Positions 10,620-22,945 are shown, counted from the stretch's first letter. The stretch is 64,000 nucleotides of DNA from Amborella trichopoda (GCF_000471905.2 NW_006500347.1:2392680-2456679), one strand, 5' to 3'. Program-made: numbers and translations. The notes: generated from the letters alone by a model not told the origin.

Positions 10620-11130
10620 ATGTTTCTTTTGTATTGCCCATTTTGCTTGGTCAAATTTCAAATTATTTCATGAACATAACCTTTAGAGACAAGGAAAGAG
10701 CCATGCGAGAGAAGGAATTTAAGAGAGAGATATTTGAGGGGAGGAATATTTTCTAATATTTTTAAAAAGAGTTTAGGATTTTAAAAAAGGGAAAATTAAG
10801 AGTTTACCGTCGATTTTTCTGGCATGTCTTTTGTATTGCCCATTTTGATTATTCAATTTTCAAATTATTTCATGATCATCTTGTAACTACGTCCTAGAAT
10901 TCCACACTTCTAAGAAAAAGAAGGCATTTAAGAGTAGGAATTCAAGAAAGGGAAATTTAAGAGGATAATATTTTCTAATATTTTAAGACAAATATTATGA
11001 TTTTAAAAAAGAACAAAGTAAGCGAGAGGAGTTCATCTAGTACTTTTTTGACATATATCTTTTATATAGCCCATTTTGCTTACACAATTTTCAAATAATT
11101 CCATGACTATTCTTTAATTATCTTCTACAA
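10620..11130. repeat. Three degenerate ~210-bp tandem repeats
   Basis: The landmark CTTTTGTATTGCCCATTTTG followed by CAAATTATTTCATGA occurs near 10626, 10830 and 11056 (the third diverged). Purine-rich AAGAGAG and ATATTTTCTAATATTTT segments lie between. It looks like an old satellite-like or MITE-derived array. Confidence 0.65.
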
Positions 11131-11910
11131 TTTTCACACTCTTAGGGGCCGTTTGGGTACCTAGAAATATATTATTTTTGAAATACATTACTGAGTAATA
11201 CATTACTTGAAAATGAATTATTATTGTTTGGATAGTATCTGAATACATCATGTGAAGTACGTTGCTATTGTTTAGCTACATCTAAAAGAAAGTTGAGAAA
11301 TACATTACTGTCATTTTGGCTTGCAAATATTGCATGAATTATACTTATAATAATGTGATTTTTTGGTAGAGTTCTTAATAACCTCTTTGAGCATAAGAGG
11401 TTTCCAAATATATGTATTGGTTGTGTTTTAAATTGGGTTTTTTTGAAGGGGGTGAACAATGGCTGAGAACTATGATGGGACCACATTGGGTTTTGGGGAA
11501 GAATTTTGGTAACAAAAGTTTAATGGTGCAAGGCGGCTTAAGATTGTTTTTATCTAATATCAATATTTCATTTTGTGTTATTTTTTACTTGTCATATTTA
11601 ATGATTTTGGAAACCATGAAGTACACTTTGAGAGGCATTGATGAAGAAAATCTCATCATGAAGTACACTATATTTGTGCTTCTTGTTTTTAGTGGATTCA
11701 CCCATTACTTTCATGTGACATATTTGTTCTATGCCTCCTAATAAATATTTCTACTGTTGGTTTTATGATAATATTTTTACTTTTTTAGTTCATAGTCTTC
11801 AACTTCATTAGGGAACTTTTAACAACTTTCCTTGGCAAATATTGCCCATTTTCATGCTGATCTATGGTAAAGTTCCCACATTTTAAATTACCCTAATGCC
11901 TTAATCTGCT
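11131..11910. other. Gene-free stretch
   Basis: Begins with GGGGCCGTTTGGGTA, a word common at plant MITE ends, but no matching inverted end was found downstream. The 109-codon frame at 11412-11741 has no recognisable domain and poor codon character. Confidence 0.35.
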
Positions 11911-12040
11911 TGATGCAATTATCATGGTGTAGTTGAAGGTTCCAGGTTGAAATACAAGCCTTACTTTATGGAACTTGATGCAATTATCATGGTGTAGTTG
12001 AAGGTTCCAGGTTGAAATACAAGCCTTACTTTATGGAACT
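11911..12040. repeat. Perfect 65-bp tandem duplication
   Basis: TGATGCAATTATCATGGTG... ending CTTTATGGAACT occurs twice head to tail, at 11911 and 11976, apparently without differences. This implies a recent event or an assembly artefact. Confidence 0.9.
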
Positions 12041-12426
12041 TGCAGGAGAAATGAAATTTATATTATATCTATACTACATCATTAAGCAAGTGTTAAGGTG
12101 TGAACACATATTGCGCAAATAATAATAGACCATAATGTTATCGAGGTTGTAGGACATATTCCCATGTTTAGGGAAACAGAGAGAGACTAAAATTTTGTGT
12201 AGAGATTTGAAGAAGAGAGAGGAAGTAGAGATTTTAAGAAGAGAGAGATATTATTTCTATATCTTATTGAGAAATAGGATAATTTTTTTAATCCAACATT
12301 TTTCTAAATTTGTGCGTGAAGAGTAGAGAAAAGATGATCTCCACCATTCCTTAAGTATTTTATTAGGAGGAGAGAGAAACAATAGAGATGTTAGGAAACC
12401 CTAAGGGGACATTTCATTTAGTATTT

Positions 12427-13571
12427 GTGCTTAATTGTGGGAAGAGAAAGAAATGTTGGTACCTATTTTTCTACATCTAAAGTTCGTTATTGCAATAATT
12501 TTCAGGTTCAATGAAGCTTAACAAAGTCCATATTGAACGTAAGTCATAATAATTCCTTTTGTTTTATTTTTTTATATCTTTATTTGTATTTTTTATGTGT
12601 TTATATTGAAGGTAAGTCACAATAATTATTTTTATTTATTTATTCCATAACCTTTGTTTAATTTTTTTTTTAAGGGGTTCATCGTATTTTTCAGGTATTT
12701 ATATTGAAGGTAAGTTGTAGTAATTCTTTTTATTTATTATTTACATTATATTTGTTTGTATTTTTTTAGGTGTTCTTCCCAAATTATTTTATTTATTTTT
12801 TTCTAATATATTTGTTTGTAGTTTTTAGGTGTTTATAGTGAAGGTAAGTCATAGTAATTATTTTTATTCATTTATTACATTACCTTTGTTTGTATTATTT
12901 TTTTAGGTGTTCTTTGTATTTTTTAGGTGTTTCTATTGAAAGTAAGTCATTTGTATTATCTTTGTTTGTATTTTTTTTAGGTGTTCTTCCCATTTTATGA
13001 AGATTGAGAAACACATTAATCTAAGGTAAAAGAAACCTTGCTTTTCCAAAGGTATGCAATTATTATTTTAAATAAAATTTATAAGTATTTGCTTTGAATT
13101 AATTTGTACATGGTCTTATTTTACGAACATTCTATTTGAAGAAAATAATAATAAACAAAAATTACAACCAGTAACAAAAATGACAAATTTTACTCTGCTT
13201 CAAAACATTAGTGAGTTTTCACATAAATATTATTTTTTATTGTTGCAGAGACAAAAAAAATATTTTTTATTTTTTTCTATCTAAAAAAATCGTGTTTCAA
13301 TTACTTAGTCAATGCTTTTCAAACACAATAGTTGACACGTAGCAGTAGCTTTAAATATAAATTTATCTATGCTATTCATATATCCATCACTCATATGATA
13401 AGTTTATATTTTACTGTTTTATTGTATTAACAAAATATTATCAATATTTAGAAAACAATCATACTTTATTTGAAAATTAATGGAAAAAATCATGTCATTT
13501 TAGAAGCAAACATTACATCCATTATCCTGAGTAAAAATTTATTATGCACATATAAAATAAATAAATTATTT
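12427..13571. repeat. Segmental tandem duplication, left copy
   Basis: Starts TGTGCTTAATTGTGGGAAG and ends near AAAAATTTATTATGCACA. It contains an array of 15-nt exon-like units (12520-12945), a 45-nt exon-like segment (12981-13025) and AT-rich DNA. The right copy is at 13705-14632. Substitutions and length differences show the duplication is not new. Confidence 0.75.
12520..13025 (+). other. Array of 15-nt units with canonical splice signals, left copy
   Basis: Units such as 12695-12709, 12829-12843 and 12927-12941 are each exactly 15 nt, consensus GTGTTTATATTGAAG. Each is preceded by a T-rich tract ending in AG and followed by GTAAGT, the ideal plant donor. Spacers are T-rich and intron-like. 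The array ends in a 45-nt exon-like block (12981-13025, open as HFMKIEKHINL) followed by GTAAAA. Two further units near 12530 and 12597 have lost an acceptor or donor base. Whether any of this is transcribed or spliced is unknown. Confidence 0.55.
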
Positions 13572-13704
13572 GTGTTGTTTACCGTTCCTAAAATTGATGC
13601 ATTAAGGATAGATAGTGATACTTTTCAATTTTGATATTAAATAATTTTGTAATTGTATTGTCAAGGTTTTAATGTTATAGAAGTTAGAAATGCTAGTACC
13701 TATG

Positions 13705-14632
13705 GTGTGCTTAATTGTGGGAAGAGAAAGAAATGATGTTACCTATTTTTCTACATCTAAATTTTGATATTGCAATAACTTTTAAGTTAAATGAATCTTA
13801 ACAAAGTCCATATTGAAGGCAAGTCATAGTAATTCCTTTTATTTTATTTATTATTATTCGTGTTTGTATTTTTTAGGTATTTATATTGAAGGTAAGTTGT
13901 AGTAATTCTTTTTATTTATTTATTGAACTACTGTTGTTTGTATTTTTTTAGGTGTTTTTTATGCATTTCAGGTGTTTATATTGAAGGTAAGTCATAATAA
14001 TTATTTTTATTTATTTTTGGTATCATATTTGTTTGTATTTTTTTAGACGTTTTTCCCATTTTATGAAGATCGAGAAACACATGTATCTTTAAAGGTAAGA
14101 GAAACCTTGTGTTTCCCAGATATGCAATTATTTTGTTTTTAAATTTCATAAGTACTTGCTTTAAATTAATTTGCACATGGTCTTATTTTATGGACGTTCT
14201 ATTTGAAGTAAAAAATAATAAATAAAAATTACAAGCAATGAAAATAATTACAAATTTTCACTCTACTTCACAACATTAGTGAGTTTTTCACATAAATAGT
14301 ATTTTTTTTTATGGTTGCAGTGATTAAAAAAAAAAAATGTTTTTCTATCTAAAAAAATTGTGTTTCCATTAGATAGTCGATGCTTTTCGATCATAATTGT
14401 TAACACATATCGGTAGCTTTAAATATACGTTTATCTATGCTGTTCTTATATCCAACACCCATATGCTAAGTCTATATTTCATTGTTTTATTATAATAACA
14501 AAATATTAGGAATATTTTAAAATTAGTCATACTTTATTTGAAAATTAATGGAAACAATCATGTTGTTTTAGAAGCAAACAATACATTCATTATCCTGAAT
14601 AAAAATTTATTATGCACGTATGAAATAAATAA
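13705..14632. repeat. Segmental tandem duplication, right copy
   Basis: Repeats 12427-13571 from TGTGCTTAATTGTGGGAAG to AAAAATTTATTATGCAC. It has fewer 15-nt units (13877-13891 and 13972-13986 are exact) and a 48-nt form of the terminal exon-like block (14047-14094), which here contains a stop in the frame open in the left copy. A TA microsatellite follows at about 14633-14651. Confidence 0.75.
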
Positions 14633-14785
14633 TATATATATATATATATACTATTGTTTTATAGCTGCGGTTTCTATGCAGGTAATAACATGAGTCTTTG
14701 CTCTTTTCTTTGTTTTCTTTTTTATATTTTATTGTATCATATAGATTACTAACTTAGATATTTAACTAAGGAAAACATTAATATA

Positions 14786-15152
14786 AGGTTACAACCTTAA
14801 AATGTAGAATTATAGATGCACCGCAAAAATCCATCAGAAAGGGTTGTTTTAATATTGAAAAAACCCTTAAGTGATCATCTCATCGAGATGTATGAATATG
14901 GAAAAAAAAAAAAGATTTTGAGTCCCATAAATAGTACATCTTACAATACATTATCTAGATTGTCCATTTTCAAGATTTTCATAGTTTATAGATCCACTTG
15001 ATTTTAACCATATTTTGAGTCTAAAATTTTTTAATTCGATATGAAAATAGATTTTGAGATAATCCTAAGAATGGTTTTCACCAAAATTACACGTTATGAT
15101 AAATTTGGAGGTGCACCTTAATTGGATTGTTTAAGGTTGCAACCTTTTAGAA
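14786..15152. mobile_element. MITE, AAGGTT-ACAACCTT type
   Basis: The ends are imperfect inverted repeats (ATAAGGTTACAACCTTAAA at left, TTTAAGGTTGCAACCTTTT at right). The interior has GTGATCATCTCATCGAGATG and a TCCATTTTCAAGATTTTCA core shared with elements at 62105, 62494 and 59178. No protein is encoded. Confidence 0.5.
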
Positions 15153-15154
15153 TC

Positions 15155-15654
15155 ACACACTTTAACTAATTAGGGCGATCTCTCATTCTCTCCAAAGTCA
15201 ATATTTAAATAAGGTATTCATCTAACCTTTTTAAATTTATTGTATATGTTTTTTTTTTATTTACATTATTATAAAGCTATAGAATGGATTTATTTTGGAT
15301 ATGTATTCAAATTCACGGTGAAAAGTTTATGCATGTAATTCTAACTATTGTTTTATGAATTCAACCTTAACATATTAAATAAATAGCATTTCTATTTTTT
15401 TGTGATTTAAATTCTAAAAAAAATAATTCTTTTATTTGAGAAGCTCATGTTTTTAATATTTAATGGTTAATATTTTATTAATTATTGACTAATTAATTAT
15501 TTACTACCATCCATATTTAAAAAAATATGTTGTCTTAATTATAAATAAATAAACAATGAAAGGAGCATTTTATTTAAATATTTTTAATTTACATTATTAG
15601 AAAGCTATAGATTGGATTTCTTTTGGAGATATATTCAAATTCATGGTGAAATGT
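15155..15654. repeat. AT-rich stretch with a direct repeat
   Basis: ATTTACATTATTATAAAGC...TATTCAAATTCACGGTGAAA near 15256-15325 recurs in similar form at 15589-15652, directly before the ABCG exon. No gene is supported in between. Confidence 0.45.
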
Positions 15655-16500
15655 TCGTGGGTCGGGACATGATTGTAGCAAACAAAATTTGGGAACTTTG
15701 CAATTCTTGTTGTAATGGTTCTTGGCGCTTTCATTCTCTGACAAGGTAATTCACTGCAATTAAACTAATTCTGCATAACTTTATTTCCTGTTACTTCATT
15801 CACAAAATGGGTGATCAATAAGAGAAGGTACAATATATTCAAATGGCGAAGAAAAAACCATTATCCAGGGGGTTATAGTATACATTATCCGATGGAAATT
15901 TGAGTAATGGATGTGACCCTTCTTTTTACTTTGATTAACAGAGCCAGGGCAAAAGTGGTGGACATGGGGCTGCTGTATCTCACCTATGATGTATGGGGAG
16001 AATGCAATATCAGTTAATGAATTCCTTGGAGATAGCTAGCAGAAATTGAGATTCTCTTTAAAATATTACATTGGTATGTGCAGTGCTTCCATATCCTATT
16101 GAAACTCCATGTTTGAAAGTCTTGTGCATGTAACTAATGGGTCACACAAAAACTCTTGGAGTGCAACTGTTGAGGTCTCATGGAATCTTTCCCCTAGGCT
16201 ACTGGCACTGGATCAGATTAGGTGCACTGGTGAACTGCATAATCCTCTTCAATGGCCACTTCCCCTTGGCTCTCACATATCTCAAACGTGAGTGTACTAA
16301 ACAATTCTCAATCTACCAAGTGTGTTATATCTTACTAAGGACCTCATTTGAGCACCCATGGCTTATCATATCCAGCATTTGGTAAATCTCAGAACATATC
16401 CTACGAAGAATTGAAAGAGAAGCATATGAATAGGATTGATGCGAATGTCATGGTTGAACTATCACCAGCTCCCTCTTTGAGAGGAAAGGCCTCCATTGGT
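15655..16500 (+). pseudogene. PDR-type ABCG transporter pseudogene, TM domain 1 end and linker
   Basis: Exon remnants in the correct order for a full-size ABCG (pleiotropic drug resistance) transporter: GRDMIVAN then, after a frameshift, FGNFAILVVMVLGAFILSDK (15658-15747); KWWTWGCCISPMMYGENAIS and VNEFLGDS ending in an in-frame TAG (about 15955-16039); TLGVQLLRSHGIF...GYWHWI...LALTYLK (16150-16290, ending at a GTGAGT donor); and FGKSQNISYEELKEKHMNR (16375-16435). These correspond to the last membrane segments of the first half and the start of the linker before NBD2. These proteins export terpenoids, hormones or xenobiotics at the plasma membrane. Frameshifts and stops show it is dead. A later exon of the same family lies at 40974. 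Confidence 0.78.
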
Positions 16501-16533
16501 TTTGGCAATATCAAAGGTCTATTGTTTAATCAT

Positions 16534-16546
16534 TGGTATCAGAGTC
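16534..16546 (+). other. Copia primer-binding site (tRNA-Met type)
   Basis: TGGTATCAGAGTC, followed by CATCGTGGAACGGGGTTCC, a leader seen in plant Copia elements. Confidence 0.75.
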
Positions 16547-17157
16547 ATCGTGGAACGGGGTTCCTGATTGTGCCCGCATTATCTTTTTTGCCTTTTTTTT
16601 CTTCTAAGGCTCGGTTATGGTTAACCGATAATATTGCAAAGTGCACATGATGGTTATATTAAAACCATGAGCAGGTGTACTATGTAACTTTATGTAACGA
16701 CCATATAGTGATGTAGGCCTTACTCATTAAGGAGTTGCCAACCGTATGTATGGCCTATGCAAGTTGATGCCTCCTAGACCATGAGAATCATGACTACCTG
16801 CTTTTATAGGCATCATACGTTAAGCCATGCATGACAGGTCCTACTCCTTTTGCTGGTGTTTTAAGGCCGCATATATAGTTTTTTTTAGTGGGAGTACATC
16901 TAGAAAGGTGCACCACTTGCAAATTATGAGGTATTTCAGATACTAGATCCAACAAAATAAATTTGGTATTGATTACAAGCAAGAGCTCAATGTGGTCGTG
17001 TGAAATTTTTATATCAAGACTTTCAAGGGTCATGTTTTTTTTCAAATAACTAGACAATTAAAAAGCGTAAAATTGATAATCTAAGTGCCATCATAGATCA
17101 AACAAACCATCAGACATCCATATTAATCGATGCATTTTTTTTGTCTGGAATTTAAAA

Positions 17158-18200
17158 TGGCTTATCACTAAAGGTAAAAAGTTGAATGGGAGCAATTTTC
17201 CTATGTGGCATAGGAAAATGCAATACCTTCTAAATAAGTAAGATACTCTTGAACACCTAACTAACATTAAGCAAAAACCAGAGCAAGGCGCCGTAGAGGA
17301 ACTTATCCGTGAATATGACGCATGGAACAATGCTGACCGTAGTACTCGTTTTATAGTTGATGACCTCATTCGTGAATTCGAGGGATTCACAACAACGAAG
17401 GCCATGTGGGATGGCCTTCAATAGAAATATACTAGCACTTCCTCTACTCAGTTACTAGCATTATCTATGGTTTTTGAGACATACAAAATGCCTCCAAATG
17501 TGTCGATGGAATACCATGTTTGAAAGATGTCTCAAATGATACATGACTTAGAGGAAGCTGGAAACAAACTTCGTCACGAGCAATAGATGCTCGGATTGCT
17601 CTTTCAGAATCCTCGAAAAATATCAAGTCACTAATGTTACACAATGAAGTTGTAACAACTTTTTCCCAGCTTTCCCATCACTTTGAGATAGAGGCAGAGT
17701 TCTGCTCAACTTCTAGAGCTGGAACCGCTCTAGTTGCCCAATCAAGCAAGCCTTGAGGCCATAAACCTTGAGGTAAGTTTATGAATGGGGCACTTCAAAG
17801 GGATGAGCAACGTAAGCAAGAAGTTGAGGAAGAAACAAAGGGCAGGCAAAAATGCAGGGGGCAGGCAAAAATGCAGGAGGCACACAAGGGACAAATCTGA
17901 AATAACTTGCTACAATTGCGAAAAAAGGGTCACTATGCACGCGAATGTTCTGAACCTAAAAAGGTACGAACTGATTTCCCTAGCTATGCAAATGTTTACA
18001 CTCAGGTGCTTATTGCTCATTCACAATGTACTGGTTGGATTGTGGATTCAAGAGCGACAAGGTATATAACAAGGGATCGAGAATGATTTGTTGAACTCCA
18101 AACTTTGCCAGTTGGAGTCAGAAGATCTTCATGGGTATTGTGCATCAGAGGATGTGCTAGGGGTTATACCAACTCCTATTTCGAATTGGACGGACCCTTC
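17158..18200 (+). pseudogene. Copia gag and protease-region remnant
   Basis: Reading across frames: KKLNGSNFPMWHRKMQYLL (gag start, about 17175-17240), then EELIREYDAWNNADR and REFEGFTTTKAMWDGLQ up to about 17420, and a basic region followed by a zinc knuckle at about 17917-17960 (CYNC in one frame, KGHYAREC in the next). The protease-like WIVDS motif lies near 18037. Several stops and at least two frameshifts are present. Gag packages element RNA; this copy cannot. Confidence 0.75.
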
Positions 18201-18439
18201 TTCTTCATGACGTCTTTATACTATCAGAATGATAAAAAGTTAGCTTTCAGTTCTATGTCTAGTTAGAGACGGTTGCTTTATTAGTTTCATACTTAATTAT
18301 GTTACCTTTACATTTCTATATGGTTTTCATTGTTGTGGCCAGATTATGAATGACTTAGTTATTTTGGATAATGTTAATGTTAATTTTTCATTTCCTTTTA
18401 TTTATATGACATCTTCATCATTTTCTACCTCTTTTATTA

Positions 18440-18776
18440 CACACAGCTCCATGATGTGATATGCTAGACTTGCCCATATAGGAAAAGATAGGATGATCCG
18501 ATTAGTCAAAGAAGGATTGTTGCCTTTATCCAAAATAGACATGTCTATTTGTAAACTATGTATAGCTGAAAAATTCACTAAAAAACTCATTCATAAAGCA
18601 AATAGATAAACTGGTATTCTAGATATAATACATTTCAACATTTGTGTCTATTCAATGTTATGACCTGTGACGGTTCCTGTTATTTTATCATATTTATCAA
18701 TGCTTATTCTTGCTAGGGGTATGTATACCTAATATCACATAAATCGCAAGCAATAGATTGCTTTCACCATTTTATC
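18440..18776 (+). pseudogene. Copia GAG-pre-integrase and N-terminal half of integrase
   Basis: ARLAHIGKDRMIRLVKEGLL with the following C-x2-C pair (ICKLC) is the HHCC-type GAG-pre-integrase domain at about 18464-18565. A degenerate integrase core follows and breaks off at CFHHF, where the hAT element starts. Confidence 0.75.
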
Positions 18777-19597
18777 CAGTGGTTTAAAAAACGAATCGGT
18801 GCCTTGGATTGGGCTCCCTAAAAACCCATATGGATCAGTGAATTAGCGATTCAGATCGGGAATCGACCGAATCGGTCATACTCATCCTTAACAAAATCCA
18901 AAATTTTTATTAAAATTGATTATAAATGTTGTCTTTTATGAATCCAATAAGAAATGGGGTTACTCCATTAAGAACTTTCATTTTTTGCATCAATGTACGA
19001 ATATTGAGATTGTTCTGTCCCTGTATGAACTACAAATTTACATCACACAAAAGGAAAACCATAGAGTTATCATGGATGAAGTATATCATTACACATGGAC
19101 TACAATAAAACATACAATTTGTAAAATACAACTTAATACCAAAATGAAAGACAATGATGTTCTTCATCTTGGTCACGCTGGTGCCATCGATTGAATTCGC
19201 GTGACAATTCATTGACTCGATCTAAGAATGAATCATCCAAATTAGTGGGCATCTGACTATACCCAGATCCTTGAGTGTTAGTGATTTGTTGCGCTCCTAA
19301 TCCAAAATCCCTGAAGCTTGTCCATTCTTTATACTCACCTACACTGTCGTGCTCGCCCTACTCTCTTGTTGTTGGGACTTGGTATGTGAATAATTTAGTT
19401 GGGATAGCGTGGCATCAGAATTATCATCTCTCTCATTTTCCCTTATACCCCATTCTCAGTCTCCCTCATTAGGTGCAACACCACTGACATAACTGATGAA
19501 TTGTGGATATATTGGTCGATTGCTTTATCTTTCATGCTACTCATCACCTTTTTCATGATATTCCTCATCGATAGCCCCAAGGAATGCTCTATTGTGC

Positions 19598-19813
19598 AAC
19601 ACTGACTCATCTTCCTTTGCTACCTATTGTTCTGTTGTGTCTGTGATAAATATTATGTCTAAGTCTATTGGCCTGTAGTCTTCAAGCTTCCTTCTTATTT
19701 GTCGTAACACTGACTCACCTTCCTTTGCTACCTATTGTTCTGTTGTGTCTGTGATAAATATTATGTCTAAGTCTATTGGCTTGTAGTCTTTAAGCTTGCT
19801 TCTTATTTGTCGT
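19598..19813. repeat. 108-bp tandem duplication inside the hAT transposase tail
   Basis: AACACTGACTCATCTTCC... ending CTTATTTGTCGT at 19598 repeats at 19706 with a few differences (CAT/CAC, GGCC/GGCT). 108 bp preserves the reading frame. Confidence 0.88.
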
Positions 19814-21595
19814 TCTCGAAGGTTTAAATTGTAATTAACATAGACTAATTTGTGAAGCCTCTCCGAAGCGAGTCGATTCTTTCTAGCAGTGTGCAATCAT
19901 TGGAACGTACTCCAATTTCGCTCACACCCAGTTGCAGAACATGTCTAGGAGAGCATCTTGATTCCTATCTTCCTTTAGTGAGGTGCATCAATACCATATA
20001 TCTCCCACCATTCAGTTGGATTAAAATGCAAAAAGCATTGTAAGGGCAATAATAATTCATAAGATTAAATATATGAAATAACAAAATATTAGTTAGGGAT
20101 TAACCTGGATCCATCATAGTTCGAGAATTCCTTGTAAGTCTAGTTTCAAATGATTATACAATATCCATATACATTGAATGCTAAAACAAAAATATCTCAT
20201 TTTAGTGCATTAGTTATTCTTCACAAATATAACAACTCAATGAAGCTCTTACCCAAATGTAAAATATTACCTCCTGTATTGTCACTACTTGGTTTCGATT
20301 GCTTCTCTCCAGCCTAGCAATAATATATCTGACTCCTTCCATAATCTTGTTGAGATGTTCATGTGTAAAATAGAAAAATTTGGGTTGAAGTAGTAACCTA
20401 AAAAATACATAGATAGAGAAATGTCATTTGAAAGCACATTAAAAATATTTTTTAGATTAAACATTCTAAATATATAAATATATATGTAGCTACATAATGA
20501 ATTTGGCAGCCCAATTTGGTGTTCCAATTTCTTTCTATAATCTCGATCACTTTATTAGCAAAACTACACTTCTCTCTAATAGCTGATTTGACAATCTCGA
20601 TACCTTCATAAATGATGCCCATAGTAGCTTTTTTGTCAACATCTCTACGACACTAAAACACCGAAATCATAACCTTTTATATGTGACTATGCCCTCCATT
20701 TTTAGTCCATTTATGGACTTCGAGAGACGATCTTTTGACCACTCTTCAATGCAACTTGATATTCCCGAATGGAGTCCAAGCCAAGTAATATGTCGCAAAG
20801 CGGGTTATGACGGGCTTAATTATCTCTTTTTTATTGGATTGTTCTCTAAACAAAAATAAGATTTTAAAGTGGCTATACATAAATATTGACACAAACTTCG
20901 TTGGCTCTAGAGTCTCATTCATAATTTTGATATTGTTGATCTCCTCTACCATAGGATCGATGTTATGTGCAGCACACGAGGTCATTAGATGCTTCCTCTT
21001 ATCCATCAGCTTGCTGCCCGCAGAAACACAAGCACTAGTATTGTCCGTAATAAACTGATCATATAGTAGTACCAAAAAGTTTGTATCCATATTTGTTCCT
21101 GAGATGAAAGGCTGTATCTTTTGAGAAATAGGCTAAGAAATTAAAATATTCATTCTTGCTAATTTTATTCAATCAACTATCACTTATGAGCGTAATGTCT
21201 GTTCTTGGCCAACCAGGTTTATATTCTTCAATCCACTTCCTAACTTCCTCTACATCTTCATCCAAGATCGGTCCACTGAACTCATATGCAGTCAAGGGTT
21301 TTACCCTAGGCTCAACTCTCTGAATTGCGATGATTATAAGGGGGAAATATGGGTTATTGGCTGCATCAAAGGGGATCCCTTTATCGTAGAACTATTTACC
21401 AACATATCTGCCCAACATGTTCCTTATATATTTCAACATGCCTTTGAGGGTCATTTGTTGTGACTTGGGCTTGGAGAGAAATCAGTTTATGCGACCATGA
21501 CCTGTAATACTGGTGCTCCTAGATAAGTCAGGAACAATTTCCTCAATGTCTAGTGCCTCTGGATACATATTGCCAGCAACCCCTCCATACATATT

Positions 21596-21700
21596 CAAGT
21601 TGAGCCCGCCATACATGCTTGAGCTGGGCCCGCCATGCATGCTCTAGTTGGGCCCACCATGCATGCTTGGACTGGGCCCTCCATACATGCCCATGCAATA
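21596..21700. repeat. 27-bp minisatellite in the hAT transposase linker
   Basis: About four units of GGGCCCGCCATGCATGCT type. On the coding minus strand they give a repeated G-[PL]-[SN]-x-[SN]-M-[YH]-G-G pattern, one unit of which has acquired a stop. Confidence 0.75.
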
Positions 21701-22459
21701 ACCACGAGGCATTTCGAACTCACTTTGCCTCAGGTATGTTTCGTGCAAGCTCGTTCTTGTGATCATCTCCAAGTCATGATTATATTGCTCTTATGGATCC
21801 ATCTTGCTCGATGGCCAATATAAACCAGTCATCTCCTCATTTATCATCTAGTTTCTGATTTTTTTTACCTTTGGTAGCCTTAAGAATGAATGTCATTTGC
21901 TTTCTTACATTGTCAGGGATACTATTGCGCACATAAACATCTATCTTGACCTTTGCCAAGTGTTGTTTGAACCAATATACCCCACTACTAATAAATTTCT
22001 TGCAGTAATTACAAATAAAATTCTCTTTTTTGTTGGGATCAAATCTGACCCCATGTTGCCATGCAGGGTCTTCCCTGGAATTTGCCATGGTTCAACTGCT
22101 TTAAGATGTAAATGGTCAAAAATAAACCCGACAATTCAAAATAAAAAATAATCTCCATGTGTAGTGATAATGTGTAGGGGTAGTTCATGAAGTTATCTCT
22201 GTTGTCCATGCAAAATACTTCTATTGACAAAAATATTTTAGTTCCTACTGGCAAAAATATTTTATTTATGCAACATTATAGATAAAAATAGTCTGTATCA
22301 GCCAAACCTAGAATAAATAAATAAAAGATTTACAATGATATACTATCAATAAAAAAAAAGATTTACAATGATATAGTCATTCATAATGCCACTACATGTA
22401 GACTCGCCACATATCTTCATATTAACGATAAAATTAAAAAATACAAGTTTTTATTGCAT

Positions 22460-22945
22460 AATAATTATACATTCATGACATACAATTGGATCATAGATTA
22501 TAATTATAAGAAAAAAAAAAAAACATATATATTCTTATACTAAGAGAAACGAGAACATACAATCACTTGATGTATCAACAAAATTTAATTACATATCTAG
22601 ATTTAAGAAGATACATTTTAGTGCATAAAAAAAATTGACAATACAACTTAAAAATACAATTTTTTATTGCATGATAAAAATATATTTGATGCATGATAAA
22701 AAGACATTTATGACATAAAATTGGATCATATGATTATAATTACAAGAAATAGAAAAAAAAACATTTTCTTATATTAGGAGAAATAAGAACATTTGATGTA
22801 TTAAGGATATTTAATTATAATTATAATTACAAGAAAATAGAAAAAATATATTTTTATATTGAGAGAAATAAGAACATACATGAATTTGATGTATCAAGGA
22901 AATTTAATTATATACCTAGATTCAAGAAAATTCATACACAAAGCA
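22460..22945. repeat. hAT subterminal AT-rich repeats
   Basis: Three loosely spaced units contain GAGAAAYRAGAACATA, TTGATGTATCAA and ATTTAATTA-type words (about 22545-22610, 22780-22830, 22862-22920). Subterminal repeats in hAT elements often bind transposase. Confidence 0.5.

Larger units (their letters stand above)
19200..22088 (-). pseudogene. hAT transposase pseudogene (BED finger, DUF659, hATC)
   Basis: Starts with a BED zinc finger (DPAWQHGVRFDPNKKENF, CNYCKKF...WFKQHL, 22065-21960). Next is a linker with a Met-Tyr-Gly-Gly-type repeat, then a DUF659-like region (GIPFDAANNPYF, GPILDEDVEE...WIEEYKPGW; about 21400-21200). The catalytic-region piece ITDNTSACVSAGSKLM...CAAHNIDPMVEEINNIKI lies at 21060-20900, and NPNFSILHM near 20370. 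Last is the C-terminal dimerisation motif CSATGCERNWST (about 19942-19907) and NRLASERLHKLVYVNYNL. Stops and frameshifts occur throughout. hAT transposases cut and paste DNA as dimers in the nucleus; this one is inactive. Confidence 0.8.

Noticed and set aside
11150..11165. GGGGCCGTTTGGGTA as a MITE terminus
   Set aside because: No inverted partner or target duplication was found nearby, so I did not list an element.
11412..11741. 109-codon plus-strand frame
   Set aside because: Composition is low-complexity and hydrophobic, with no family resemblance or splice support.
12520..14094. CRISPR-like regular spacing
   Set aside because: Units are short, spacers are similar to one another and the DNA is plant nuclear; it is a tandem repeat, not a CRISPR array.
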